A stretch of 64,000 nucleotides of DNA from Aplysia californica (taxonomy: Eukaryota > Mollusca > Gastropoda > Aplysiida > Aplysiidae), in the NCBI RefSeq assembly GCF_000002075.1, contig NW_004797311.1:1346159-1410158 (forward strand), given 5' to 3'. Positions 37,440-48,355 of this stretch are shown here, one piece after another. The stretch's first letter is position 1. Every line of letters begins with the position of its first letter. Below the pieces are notes generated by a model. It saw nothing but the letters and a program-made list of their open reading frames with translations. It did not search any database and was not told the DNA's origin. The position numbers and the translations under genes were made by a program.

Positions 37440-38240
37440 CACAAAGATCTGCTCGTTGCTGACTGTTCTGTTGGATCGATTTTGAGGGAGTTGGAAGTTA
37501 ATTTGGCATCTCTGGCCAAACACTTGAAGGTTGCCCATGGCAGAGGCAGATGTACCAGAAAATTGAAAAGAACATCCCCCCTAGGCATGCTATTTGCACA
37601 ATAGACTTTGCTTAGAATTATTTGTGCCGGTACCAAAACGAGGTGCAAAGTCCCCATTGGTCCTATCGGCAAGTGTCTGTACATCCATGCGTTTTCTTCT
37701 ATGCTTGCCCTGAGTGTGGAGCCAAAGTGACCGAGTACCTTGTCATTTTGTCAGATGATCTGAAACATGACTCACATTTCTCAAGAGCCATTATGGAGAT
37801 GTGCATTCAGCACATGGTAGCGAAAGGAGTGATCTCCTTCCATATTTTTAGTGATGGGTGTGGAGCTCAGTATAAGAGCAAAACCACATTCAATGACTTG
37901 GCTGCGCTCCAGACAAAGCACAGCAACATTGCCTTGACCCGCCATTTCTTTGGCTCGAACCATGGAAAATCGCTCTGTGATCCATGTGGTGGTCTTGTAA
38001 AAATTTAAAAAAACAAACATGTGCCACAAGACCCGTAGTTTCTGGAGATTACATTATCCAGAAAGACAAGCAGTTGTATGATTTCTGCCAAGAAAAGCTA
38101 CTAGTCATCGATGATAACTGCTTGCGCGCAAAAAGCATTCGCAGCTTTGCCGTCTTTGGGAAAGACAACATTAAGAGGCAAGAATCAGAGCCGTTAAAAC
38201 TGGCCGAGAGAACAATTTTAAAACTGACATATTTTTGGTG
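37440..38240 (+). pseudogene. Repetitive DDE-like protein, family V
   Basis: LASLAKHLKVAHGRGRCTRK, YRQVSVHPCVFFYACPECG, YLVILSDDLKHDSHFSRAIM, FHIFSDGCGAQYKSKTTFND and RHFFGSNHGKSLCDPCGGLV appear in order. A C-terminal part with LYDFCQEKLL and NCLRAKSIRSF follows. I recall similar uncharacterised repetitive proteins from other invertebrates. The SDD, SDGC.Q and HFF.S.HGK.xCD blocks look like a DDE/RNase-H-fold nuclease, and the SDGC.xQ block resembles the second motif of the element T transposase. There are a few frame breaks. A LINE tail abuts its 5' side. Confidence 0.6.
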
Positions 38241-38298
38241 TAATCAATATTCCAACAAGTTGTCTGCAAGAGAAGCAGAAGTCAGTGGAAATACAGTT

Positions 38299-38965
38299 GA
38301 CTGATATAACTTCTGCAGGGAAGTGTGTATTGACGTGTTACAGGAGCGCGAGTATCAGAATATAGGAGGAGAGGGTGTATTGGTGGAGATTGACGAGTCT
38401 AAATTTGGTCGGAGGAAGCTCCATATGGGTAAGCGTGTTGATGGTGTTTGGGTGTTTGGGGGGATTGAGTCGAGAGACAAAAGTAGGTGGGTTTTTTTAG
38501 TGTTGTGGAGAACAGGAGAGAGGACACTTTGATTCCGTTGATTCAGAAACTCATCAAGCCTGGGATTGGGAGCATTACTGTTTCTGTTTAGTTTAGTTTT
38601 AGTAAAAGTTTTACAGCACTTGCAACACAATAAGGTCATATAAGTGCTGAAGATTAGAGGTGTTACAAGGGAGTAACAAACATAAAAAAGAAGGAGAGAA
38701 GATAAAGACAAAAGATGTTTGATAGGAAAGAAGAAGCAAACCACACCAGAGCACCCGCCAACCACCCACTTATTGTTTCTGATGAATGGGAAGGTTATTC
38801 AAAGTTGAAGAACATTGGCTATGAACATTACACTGTGAATCACAGTCAGGAGTTCAAAAACGTCGAGACAGGCGCCCATATAAATCATATTGAGACAACT
38901 TGGAATCAACTCCAAGCTGTAAAAAACATTCAGGGTAAGCACACGTACTGTAGTGAGTTCATTTC
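38299..38965 (+). pseudogene. Merlin (IS1016/ISXO2-like) transposase, split by a SINE (copy M1)
   Basis: Before the SINE: VLVEIDESKFGRRKLHMGKR (first Asp), DGVWVFGGIESRDKSR and DTLIPLIQKLIKPG. After it: VSDEWEGYSKLKNIGYEHYT (second Asp) and NVETGAHINHIETTWNQLQA (catalytic acid and ISXO2-type TG.HTN.IE motif). One frameshift near 38510 precedes the insertion. The N-terminal zinc part is missing, and the lineage differs from copies M2 and M3. Confidence 0.85.
38587..38769 (-). repeat. SINE-A, copy d, inserted in the Merlin gene
   Basis: A 183-bp full copy on the minus strand, with the perfect stem CAGCACTT/AAGTGCTG (38614-38621 with 38642-38649). Flanks are TTACTGTTTCTG (38575-38586) and TTATTGTTTCTG (38770-38781), a 12-bp duplication with one mismatch that restores the transposase codons ...VSDEWEG. 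Confidence 0.9.
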
Positions 38966-39116
38966 CCGGAGGAAATTCTTGAATGAATCTGAGGACCCTT
39001 TTTGTGTTCATCAAAGAAGGCATCAATCCAAGAAGTGGCGAAACAAACTGACAATGACCTTACTGCCACCATATTATATGACATATCCCCAGACCCAAGA
39101 AAGTCACCCCCCCCCC

Positions 39117-40310
39117 CCCCAAGGGTTTGGCGACCTCTTGGTGGAGTTTGCCAACGTAGCCGATTCCGTACAGTTACGGAAATGTACTTCGTTTGGCGGC
39201 ATCCCTGTAAGTGTTGAGCCCCACAGGAATCTCAATACTTCCAGGGGTGTTGTAAAAAGCCGTGACCTGGACGGCTGTACGGAGGAAAAAATGGTGAAGG
39301 ACTGAAAGGCGTCACCCACGCTCGTCGTGTCATAGTGCGGCGAGATGGGAAAGAGATCCGCACCAACACTTGGATACTGTCTTTTGACTGTCCAAGACCT
39401 CCTACCAAATTGACAATAGAATACTTGGAACTAGAGGTAAAACCCTATATTCCAAACCCGATGCGTTGTTTTAATTGCCAGCGCTTCGGACACACTAAAT
39501 TAAAATGCCGGCGGAATGCTGTTTGGCCTTGCTGTGGTAAGGAGGGTCACTACGAGGAATCCTGCACGTCAGTTCCTCGGTGCCCAAATTGCCAACAGGA
39601 AGGACACCCGGCATATTCAAAGGACTGTCCCAAGTATTCACAAGAAAAGGCCACCCTGATCGACCGAGCGAAGTTCGGAGGAACCTTTGCCCAGGCTAAG
39701 GCAGCCGTCTTCCCGATGGGATTAGAGTCAACACAGAAGACGTACGCAGGCGCTGCCAAGGCAGGCCCCAAAACAGCTGACAATGACCCCATAATAATTC
39801 TAAAACGTCAAAACACCACGTGTGTCCAACAACAGAAATCTAAACACCCAAAAAAGCGCCACGACAACCAGGAGGAGGACATGGAGCTCTCACTCCACTC
39901 ATCCCCTCCAAAATCTCTCCCATCTTCATCTTCACCCCCAACACCCTCACCATCTCCACCTACATTATCCACCAAACCCCGAAAAAAAAAACCAACTGTT
40001 GGTTCACTGAAGACTGCCAAAAAGCTGTTGCGGTAAAAAAAAAAATCAGCTCTCAGGAAGTTCGTCAACACCAAACAAACGAAGACCTCACAAATTTCAG
40101 AATTGCACGAGCCCAAGCACGCAGAATAATCAGAACGGCCAAAAACACATCTTTTCGCAATTATGTCTCTAAAATAAACAACAACAACACACCAATGCAT
40201 AAAATCTGGAAAATGATAAAGAAATTAAAGGGTACTAAAAGTAAAAGACACACAATCAAACACATCTTAAAACCAAATAACTCCTTCGCAGAGACAAAAA
40301 AAGGCACTAG
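39117..40310 (+). pseudogene. Nimbus/I-like LINE: ORF1 joined to an ORF2 linker segment
   Basis: ORF1 part: GIPVSVEPHRNLNTSRGVVK, then after a frameshift near 39300 VTHARRVIVRRDGKEIRTNT and IPNPMRCFNCQRFGHTKLKC. Two more Cys-rich knuckles and a Pro/Ser tail follow. Around 40005 the frame passes into FTEDCQKAVAVKKKISSQEV and FRIARAQARRIIRTAKN, which belong to the segment between endonuclease and RT in ORF2. The endonuclease is therefore missing, which suggests an internal deletion. The right end stops near 40310 without RT. ORF1 proteins of this kind coat LINE RNA. Confidence 0.75.
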
Positions 40311-40432
40311 TCGATTTGTGATGTCCCGGCTGCATAACTCAAATATCCATGACTACTCTGCACTTTCTAGGTCACATCACCGGCTGTCACGTGATTTCGT
40401 TTGTTGATATATAGGCTAAGCAACCAAGGAAG

Positions 40433-41790
40433 ATGGCGTCTTCCATTGAGCGCGTTTCGCCTTGTTCGTTTTGTAAAGACATGGTGGACATATGCGATGC
40501 AAATATCCAAACACAGAAGGTAAGAATCGTTTTATGACGGTTTTCGAATCATTTATGTTACACAAGGGTACAACTTAAAAACAGAACAGGTCTCAAATGT
40601 TTAATCTAGTCTAGATCTAGTACTACTAGGAGATCTAACTAGATATCTACTTTACTGCTGTCAATGATACTGTTATCGCATTCGCACGACGACATATCAC
40701 TTTTGATGCTCTCTTGCTCAACAACCTTTTTTGAAAAACTAGGCTAGGAATTTATATCCTAATCTACGGTTTTGTAATATTAACAACAGATCTGAAGTTA
40801 GAAATAGGTAGATCTAGATTTAGATCTAGATTTTTAGATCTAGAATCTAGATCTGTATGTGTATTATATTATTATGTCATGAAGAGAGTCTAGAGTTACG
40901 ACTTAAGGGTCCACTTCTTAAAATTCTGTAAGTGGAACTCAGAAATTTCGTCAACTTGCTGCAGAACATTACAGGACAATAAGAAAAACAAATCAAAGGA
41001 CCTTCCTCTTCTAGAGGATATTTCAAAACTCTCCAAACATCTCACATCTGAGGCACAAAATCTAAGAGAAGAACTGAAAGGTGACGAACAGTCGCAAGGG
41101 TCACAGTCACAAAACTGGACACGGTTAGCAGAGCTAACCTTGGCATCAATAATACTTTTTAACCGAAAAAGACAAGGTGAAGCGTCCAAAATGACAATAG
41201 AAGATTACACCAATGGGGTTGCAAGCAAGAATCACAGTGACGATGTCATTTCTGGTTTGTCGGAATTTGAGCAATCTCTTTGTAAGACACTGACAAGAAT
41301 CGAAATCACTGGCAAACGAGGCCGAATCGTTCCCATCATTTTGACAAAAGAAATGAAATCCTCGACAGATTTACTCTTAGAACTACGAAAACCAGTAGGT
41401 GTGCACTCTGACAACCCATAATTTTTCGCTCGAAACGGAGGGGATTTGACTGGACATATCCGGGGCAGTGACTGCCTGAGAAAGTTCACTGAAGAGATAC
41501 CATTGACCAACCCCAGCCTTCTTCGTTCAACACAGTTAAGAAAGCAGATTGCCACCCTTACTCAGGTGGTCAATCTTATTGAAAATGAGCTGGATGTTGT
41601 TACGCAATAGATGGGCCACGATATCAGAGTCCACAGAGAACATTACAGACTTACTACCAAGCTCCACAATGCAAGTTGCAAAAGTTGCAAAAATTCTTTT
41701 GGCATTGGACAAAGGAGAACTTCCAGATGATGTCAACAACGACAACAGTGATGCTGATGAAGAATGTGATGACTTGCCCATCACAGGTGG
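40433..41790 (+). pseudogene. Tyrosine-recombinase-like gene relic with possible first exon
   Basis: A short exon-like segment starts AAGATGGCGTCTTCC at 40433 (encodes a CSFC pair) and ends at a GTAAGA donor near 40520. A longer region (about 40910-41787) encodes LASIILFNRKRQGEASKMT, LTRIEITGKRGRIVPIILTK, RSTQLRKQIATLTQVVNL and MGHDIRVHREHYRLT, ending near an acidic DDVNNDNSDADEE tail and GTGGGT. The LRK...T, LGHD and terminal Tyr arrangement resembles tyrosine recombinases seen in uncharacterised metazoan proteins, perhaps Crypton-related. It is interrupted by several breaks. It could be an element relic or a dead host gene. Confidence 0.55.
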
Positions 41791-41828
41791 GTACTATTCT
41801 AATTTTTATCTATAAAATATTCGCCAGA

Positions 41829-41968
41829 GATGATGATGATGATGATGATGATGATGGTGGTGATAAAATTTGACATATTTTATATTTTATACTAATTAAA
41901 TCTAGACAGTTATACCATATGTCTTTCAGTTTTTAAGGTGTGGTTTTTTAAAGTGGTAACCCAAAAGC

Positions 41969-42036
<68 letters not shown>

Positions 42037-42053
42037 AATGATGATGATGATAG
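41829..42053. repeat. GAT trinucleotide arrays
   Basis: Two (GAT)n blocks (about 41829-41856 and 41969-42053), the second long. Confidence 0.95.
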
Positions 42054-42059
42054 AAAAAG

Positions 42060-42594
42060 AAAGAGAGAGAAAAGAGAGATAAATAGAGAGAGAGAAAGAA
42101 AGAGCAGGTGGGGAGCGGAGAAGGGCTTATAAGGAACTAGCAAATGAGGCAGAGAGGAAGTGTCGAAGTTGAATGAGTTAATGGGCCCAATTCATTTGTG
42201 TATCTTTTATATGTCTTCAGTAAACGAAGAAGAAGATTGCCTGTACACACTAAGTACCAAGACTAAAACCAAAAATGCAAAACAATCATCAGGTACTTGC
42301 CATTATCTATAAAGATAAAAATGGATTCATAGTCCGTACCCCCGATCATAAAAATCTGATTTAAAAATTAAATGTTTAAAAAACGTCGATTTTATGGGGG
42401 TTGGTTTAATCAACAACCCTGGTGCAAGCATTCAAGAAAAAGTAATTATGTTGTTCTGGGTGTATAGCAATGCCAGTGTGTATTGAAGCACTTAGACTTT
42501 GAGCTGTTGTGACACAGATTTGTTGCCACTTAATGATTATTACTATTAATTATGACCCAGATCTATTTCAATTTTAGTTGCAGTATTATATTAT

Positions 42595-42676
<82 letters not shown>

Positions 42677-44100
42677 AAAAACTCATTAGGATATACCTGA
42701 ACATCCAGATACAGTACAATGTCCTTACTCCAAGTGCTTGGATTTTTGCGAAAATTTAATCATTGTGAATGTAGCCTAATAAAAAATCATTTAAATGAAA
42801 ACAAATCCAATTTAAGTATAAACAAATCTGATTTAAATTTTTAAAAATTATGTTTTTTTGTTTTTTTTAATCAACAACCCTGAAAATAGATACACCGATT
42901 TTAATTAATCATCAATATTTCGTTAAATTAAATAAAGCAATTGATTATTACCAGTACTCCAAGAGTGACTTCTGACATTCTACTTTCTTTAATTTTTTTC
43001 TTCTGATTTAAAAAAAAAATTTAGTTCTGCTCTGTCTTTTGCTAGGCATAAAAATAAAATTATGAAAATGCCGTTTTGTTTGGAAGTTAAAGTTTAAATA
43101 AAGTTTTTGTTAGTTTCATTGTTAGTTTCATTGTTTTTTGTGTTTTCTCTTGTGGAACAGAGAGAGAGCGAGAGAGATAGGGTAGGATGGAGAGGAAGAA
43201 CGTGATGCACACTAAAATACACGAATCAACATTTTACCAGACGTCCATTCAATGTCGCTCTTTGCTTTACTTTTACACACATTGTGCATCATGTCCGGCG
43301 GCCGGCTTATGTTTGTGGTTTCATACAGAATTACACAATGTCAGGACAATGTTAGTACAAAAACATGAACATTGCAAAATTGTCGTATCATTCTCAAACT
43401 TTAATAGCAGAAGGAACATATAGCACAGGATGATACAAAACACATTTTAGCTAATTTAATTAACAAATAATTGAGATATTAAAAAATTACATTGTCCGGT
43501 TAATGCTGTTTTAGGAGGCTGTCCAGATAACGTCGTTGAAACACATATGTGTGTGTGTGTATGTGTGTGTGCACGTTTTGAAACATCAAACTAATGTGCC
43601 ATGATCTAGACAATAAAGATGTATCTTATCTTATCTTATGCGTTTTCTTTTTTTATTAATTACTTGTTCTATTGTGCGTTTTGTTTGAATTTGATGTTTT
43701 TTGCATTTACTTGTCCTACTAGATCTATGTGTTTTGTTCGATGTCCTTAAAAAACATTTACTTGTTCTACTGTGTGTTTTCTTTGTTTTGTTTGATGCTT
43801 TCTTCTAAAATTATGTAATTTGCTGTTGCAGCTCAATCTTAATGTACCTGGTAAACCTAAAAAGTTTGTTGGCGCCGTTTTGTTTGTTCTTAGACTACCA
43901 GAGAGTTTCACATGTGGGTCTTTGCAATTTTTCACAGATCTAGATGCAGTGTTCGTCTTTTCTGATGTGATCAAAGTGGGATTTTCTGTTCTCTTAAGTG
44001 TTTTTACCGTTGAGAATTTGGTGATTGCTGCTATTTCTTCTTTACGGCCTTTTTGTGATTGTGGTGTTTCGATGCATTTATAAACATGTGAGTTTAGTTT
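42060..44100. other. Intergenic between the recombinase relic and Merlin copy M2
   Basis: No gene. It contains a (CT)n array at 42594-42673, AT-rich DNA and a TTATCTTATCTTATCTTATG repeat near 43622. The left end of the Merlin element may lie here, but I could not identify its inverted repeat. Confidence 0.45.
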
Positions 44101-44149
44101 TAGGCTAGTGTGCCTTTCTTTCTGATAGCTGTAGCGCCATTGAACCGAT

Positions 44150-45002
44150 TATTTCAAATTGCCAGTGACGAGGAGAGTGCAATTATGTTTTTTGCAGCAA
44201 AACAATGTTCTTCGTTCAAATCCACCTCAGTGTGCTACACCTGGAAGTGGACGGTTCATGACACTCATCAGAACTGGAAGAGGGGACGAAAACGCCTTTC
44301 GCTGTCCTTCCCACAAAAGTACAAAAATCTATTTTCGTAAAGATTCTTTTTTTTGAAAATCAGCATCTTAAGTTTCAAAGCATAATGCAATTGTTATTTC
44401 CTTGGGCCTATAAGATTCCAGTTTCCACAACGTGTGAACTGACTTTCATTGGTAACGACTCGGTTATTCAATGGTTTTCGTATTTTAGGGATATTTGTAG
44501 CCACTGGCTTGTAAATAATCCTGTACAAATTGGGGGACCCGGTGAAACGGTTGAAATAGACGAAAGTTTGATTTCGAAGAGAAAATACAATAGAGGACAC
44601 GCTGTACCTGAGCGTTGGGTGTTTGGAGGTATTTGCCGGAACACACGGCGTGGTTTCATAGAAGTACCCGACAGGACGGCAGCCACCCTACTGTCCATTA
44701 TCCAAAACAACATTCTGCCTGGAACCACTATTATTAGTGACAGCTGGGCAGCGTACCAGGGCATTCCAAACCTCCCGGTGGTACCACCCTACCAGCACCA
44801 GACAGTAATCCATGACAGATATTTTGTAGATCCTGTCACTGGAGCGTGCACAAATCGCATAGAATGCTTTTGGAAAAATTGCAAAACAATGCTCGCAAGA
44901 CACATAGATGAATTTTTGTGGCGAGAAATCCACGGGCAAACAGGAGAAGAAGCACTGAGCAATATCCTTCTTCATCTATCTCAGTGGCATCTTATCCCAT
45001 AA
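44150..45002 (+). pseudogene. Merlin (IS1016/ISXO2-like) transposase, nearly complete (copy M2)
   Basis: An N-terminal zinc-like part (PQCATPGSGRF..FRCPSHK) leads to KIYFRKDSFF. After a one-base frame change in an 8-T run (44347-44354), the frame continues ENQHLKFQSIMQLLFPWAY and LVNNPVQIGGPGETVEIDES (first Asp). Then come SKRKYNRGHAVPERWVFGGI, PGTTIISDSWAAYQGI (second Asp) and DPVTGACTNRIECFWKNCK (Glu/Asn motif), ending WHLIP. From 44385 there are 205 open residues. The catalytic residues appear present. Merlin transposases cut and paste elements and make 8-9 bp duplications. Confidence 0.88.
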
Positions 45003-45549
45003 CAATCGAGGTAAGATATAACCTAATAAATAAAACATAATGTCTAATTTTTTTAAAATTAGCAGACTACCCCAGCGATTTTATGTACACACAAAAAAAA
45101 ATCTGAAATTGTGCAAACAGAACCCAAAAATGAGAAATTATGCGATTCTGTTAATTTTTAACAAAGAATGGTAAAGGAAAATAATCAAAAATCATGCAAA
45201 AAATGATCAAATTTTGCTAAATTATGCGGTGTCTAAATTATGGGACATCGTTCTCGGTGGCGTGGTATTGAACCCCATAAAAATAAGGATAAGATTTAAA
45301 TAAATTAAATCATGTTTTAACTTTTTTTTTGGCTTCTTGAAGTTGGAAGTTGGTTAGCACTTTCCGCTGTCCCAAAAAACTAGGCCCCACTTCCGTTTTC
45401 GTATTTCCAATCCAAAATGGCCGCCTCCTGAGCCGGGACATCACAACTCGACTAGTGCCGAAAAAAACAGTAGCTCACTGTATAGCATCAACCCTTTCCG
45501 GAGATTCTTCCACCCAAAATTACCACCCGGAATTTTTTTTTTAAAAAAA
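45003..45549. other. Intergenic, no gene called
   Basis: AT-rich, with repeated AAATTATGC-type words near 45120-45240. No gene. Confidence 0.4.
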
Positions 45550-46002
45550 AGACAGGTCTACATCATCAGATGATGAAATCACTCGCAGTAACAGTCCGTT
45601 ATCAGTGCGGTCAACCGAGACCACTCATTCTGCTTCAAAAAAGCACACAGGAACCAAGCTTGCTGTTCTCGTTTTTAAAAAAAAGTAGTTTGTCTGCCGT
45701 CGACAGGGAGGTGCTACAGGCACTATCGACGCCAGATTAAGAAGTAGACGTTAACGAAATGTTCTTTAAAAGCCTGCTGCCGGCTATGAAAACTTTGGAT
45801 ACAGTGGAGACCCTGGAACTTCGATCTGAGATCCAGCGCCTGATTTTGTCACATGTAAAAGCCAAAGCAAACAGAGCGTCCATTCCAGCCTCTCAAGAGA
45901 GGGTTGTTACTTCCCCACAAGCAAGTACATGTGCTAGAGATGCTACAAAGAACCGTACGACTCAGGACCCGCAGAATACTTACTTTACGCAGGATCAGTA
46001 CT
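45550..46002 (+). pseudogene. MADF/BESS-type protein C-terminus, relic
   Basis: A Ser/Thr-rich acidic linker is followed by DREVLQALSTPD and MFFKSLLPAMKTLDTVETLE, the latter like a BESS motif (FF.SLLP.MK.L). Such proteins can be host transcription factors or the DNA-binding partner encoded by PIF-Harbinger transposons. A Harbinger transposase exon lies 2 kb downstream. The N-terminal MADF domain is not readable. Confidence 0.45.
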
Positions 46003-46127
46003 AGGGGTCTCTGGTTGCTATTCTCTCTAGAACATGAACGGGGACAAAGGAAGCTATATCAGAGGACAAGTGATTCCAAAGAGACGGTGACGACCATTGC
46101 ATCCATCAACGCAGCATGAAAGGTTTA

Positions 46128-46195
46128 GTTAGTTTAGTATGGGGTTTTAGGGCGCTCGCAACTGCATAAGGTCATATGAGCGCGCGAAATACAAG
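46128..46195 (-). repeat. Isolated LINE/SINE 3' tail
   Basis: TTAGTTAGTTTAGTATGGGG then hairpin GCGCTC/GAGCGC (46152-46157 with 46178-46183) and AAATACAAGTTAG. Almost only the tail is present, another extreme 5' truncation. Confidence 0.75.
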
Positions 46196-46559
46196 TTAGT
46201 TTTGTTCATTTTTCCAAATGTACCAAATTCTTGTGTTCCGACACCATTTCCATCAACACCCCGTCCCACCAAAAAATCTCTCAGTGAAGCCAGAAACATA
46301 GGTATTGACGAAATGGAATAATTCAGGGAAATTGACAGATTGAAAGAGGATTCATTCTAGCAACAGTTTAAAGAGAGAATTAAAGAATATGGACTGCATG
46401 TTATTGAAGTCAATATAATTGTTGCATTTAGCCGATCAATAGAAGGACCTGTGCCTGTATATATAGCGTATACTTTGAAATATCAACAAACAATGATTGT
46501 AGGCTCTCCCTCCAGTACGAGGCATACTACAAGTAGAGGCGGATGCCCCATCCTACTAT

Positions 46560-47338
46560 CAAAGAAGTTAAATGCTGAAGTGAGTTGGATGAACTTTTGC
46601 GACTCATCAAAACTTTAGATAGCACTGCTGACAAAACACTTGGGTTTTTGAATACATCTGTCTCCGTATACAATAGACTCAGAATACAGAATATACTCAA
46701 TTCAAGATTTGGATCTTGCCCTCTCATGGTACGCCAAAAGTCGAGCCCTGTACGACACACTGAGACAGTATCTTCAACTGCCACCTCTGTCAACTCTTCG
46801 AAAGATCACAAGTACCGCAAAAAATTCTTCAGGACACTACTTTGTACACATCTGTCTTCAGTGCCCTGGATGAAAGGAGCAGAGGACGCGTGCTCATCGT
46901 AGATGAGATTCATGTGAAGGCATCAATTTCGTACAGAGGAGGATGCCTCTTTCGCTATTCGGTAGACCAGCTAGAGAAAGTCGGTAACACATTACTTTGC
47001 ATTGTGGTAAATGCTTTTTGGATCAAAGACATTTCTTGTCACCGGTGACGACTGAATCAGACTCAGCTTCCAGCATAAGTCACGCACGGTCAATGGCATG
47101 TGTGTGGGCCACCTATGTATGTAACATCTGTCGAACACCGTTGAATGACGCAGAAATACTCCTTCTGGATGACTTGCCAGAAGAAACAGACGCCCTATCT
47201 TCTGAAAACGAGGCAACAAAAGAACAAGTGGAGACCCTCATCAAGACCGTTAGGCAAACTCTGGCGGAGCACAGGGAGACTCTAGCCAATTATCAGTTAC
47301 TTTTGATTCCAAGACACGGTGTGCCGAGTTTCAATTAA
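46560..47338 (+). pseudogene. P-element/THAP9-like transposase, middle fragment
   Basis: LDLALSWYAKSRALYDTLRQ and LQLPPLSTLRKITSTAKN lead into VFSALDERSRGRVLIVDEIH (DE motif) and VKASISYRGGCLFRYSVDQ. P/THAP9 transposases have a comparable LR..LPLPS..TLR block followed by an acidic IxDE motif. The last part (SLKTVRQTLAEHRETL-like) is uncertain. Frame changes separate the blocks. Confidence 0.5.
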
Positions 47339-47755
47339 TGCACTGGTGCTTGAGAGGAAAGGACCTTTGCGATTTTTGATTTGAACGACACGAGTGAGTT
47401 CTATACAATGTCAAATTACAGCAAAATGGAAAGTGAACCAGAGACTGATTTTGACGCAGGCAAACTTGGTCAATGTCATCTTGTCTGGTTTGAATGGAAA
47501 TATTTTCAATCTCATCCTATGCTTTTTCCATACTTAGAAAAGTGCGATTATTGTTAAAGTGACTCTGATTACAAGGCAACGGTGAAATTTTCGAGAAACG
47601 TCTGAACATAATTTTGTGATAGAAGAAACGTACTACAAGCAAAATCAAAAAGAAAAAGCGGTTTAGTAAGATTTACTGTAGATTTAGTAACTTGGCACAG
47701 TAATTTTTTCACCATTTCTCAGGAAGTTACGTATCTACTCAAAATAGACATACGG

Positions 47756-47840
47756 TGTAGCAAAATGGTACACATGACTTTGTAGCACCGACGTGATCGA
47801 TGCTTTTGGGGGACGGAACGGACAGTAAGGTGTGACCACT
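47756..47840 (+). repeat. Dispersed repeat shared with 54.7 kb, copy 1
   Basis: GTAGCAAAATGGTACACAT, TAGCACCGACGTG and GGAACGGACAGTAAGGTGTG match 54692-54790. It lies just upstream of a Harbinger exon and a U-family copy. Confidence 0.6.
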
Positions 47841-47980
47841 AACGATCTTATCTCTACAGGGGGATCATCATGTACCATGGAGCTTTTGTCCCCACATCAA
47901 CGAGGAAGGCCGCGACTCCTAGCATTGTGGGAATCTTTGCCTCTTCATTCAAGAGGGGATGGACTTATGTCGTGTGCATT

Positions 47981-48355
47981 ATGGCGACTGCTTTGAATTT
48001 GAATGATAGTTCGTCGAGCGGTGACACGGACGATAGTGCAGCTGCAGCTGCAGAAATTCTTTTCGATGATACGGCCATGTCGCTTTACCACAGCTATTTC
48101 ATGAACAACGTAATGACCAGGGTCATGTGGGCTCGGCCGTGGTTGCTGAGCAGGAAATCCCACGAATGTTATGGGCAGCTACCGAAAGAACTGACCGAGA
48201 CCGATGTGCACAATTTTTTTTAAGAATGGACATAGAAACGTTTAATCACCTTTTGTCTTTAGTTGGACAAACCATCCAAAAACAAGCAACAAAATGGAGA
48301 CGCCCCATACCATCAGAAGAGCGACTAGCGATCACTCTGCGATTTCTGGCGAGTG
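47981..48355 (+). pseudogene. PIF-Harbinger (HARBI1-like) transposase exon 1
   Basis: The start ATGGCGACTGC encodes an acidic Ser-rich leader, then MTRVMWARPWLLSRKSHECY and GQLPKELTETDVHNFF. After a one-base frame change in an 8-T run (48214-48221) it continues RMDIETFNHLLSLVGQTIQK and RRPIPSEERLAITLRFLASG, ending at donor GTG|GTAAG. The RMW.R.WLL and ERLAITLRFLA signatures are those of HARBI1-like nucleases. The catalytic exon is not found downstream, though 48600-48725 encodes a short segment, HIRELRLAFRTAWNMRGLE. Confidence 0.8.
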
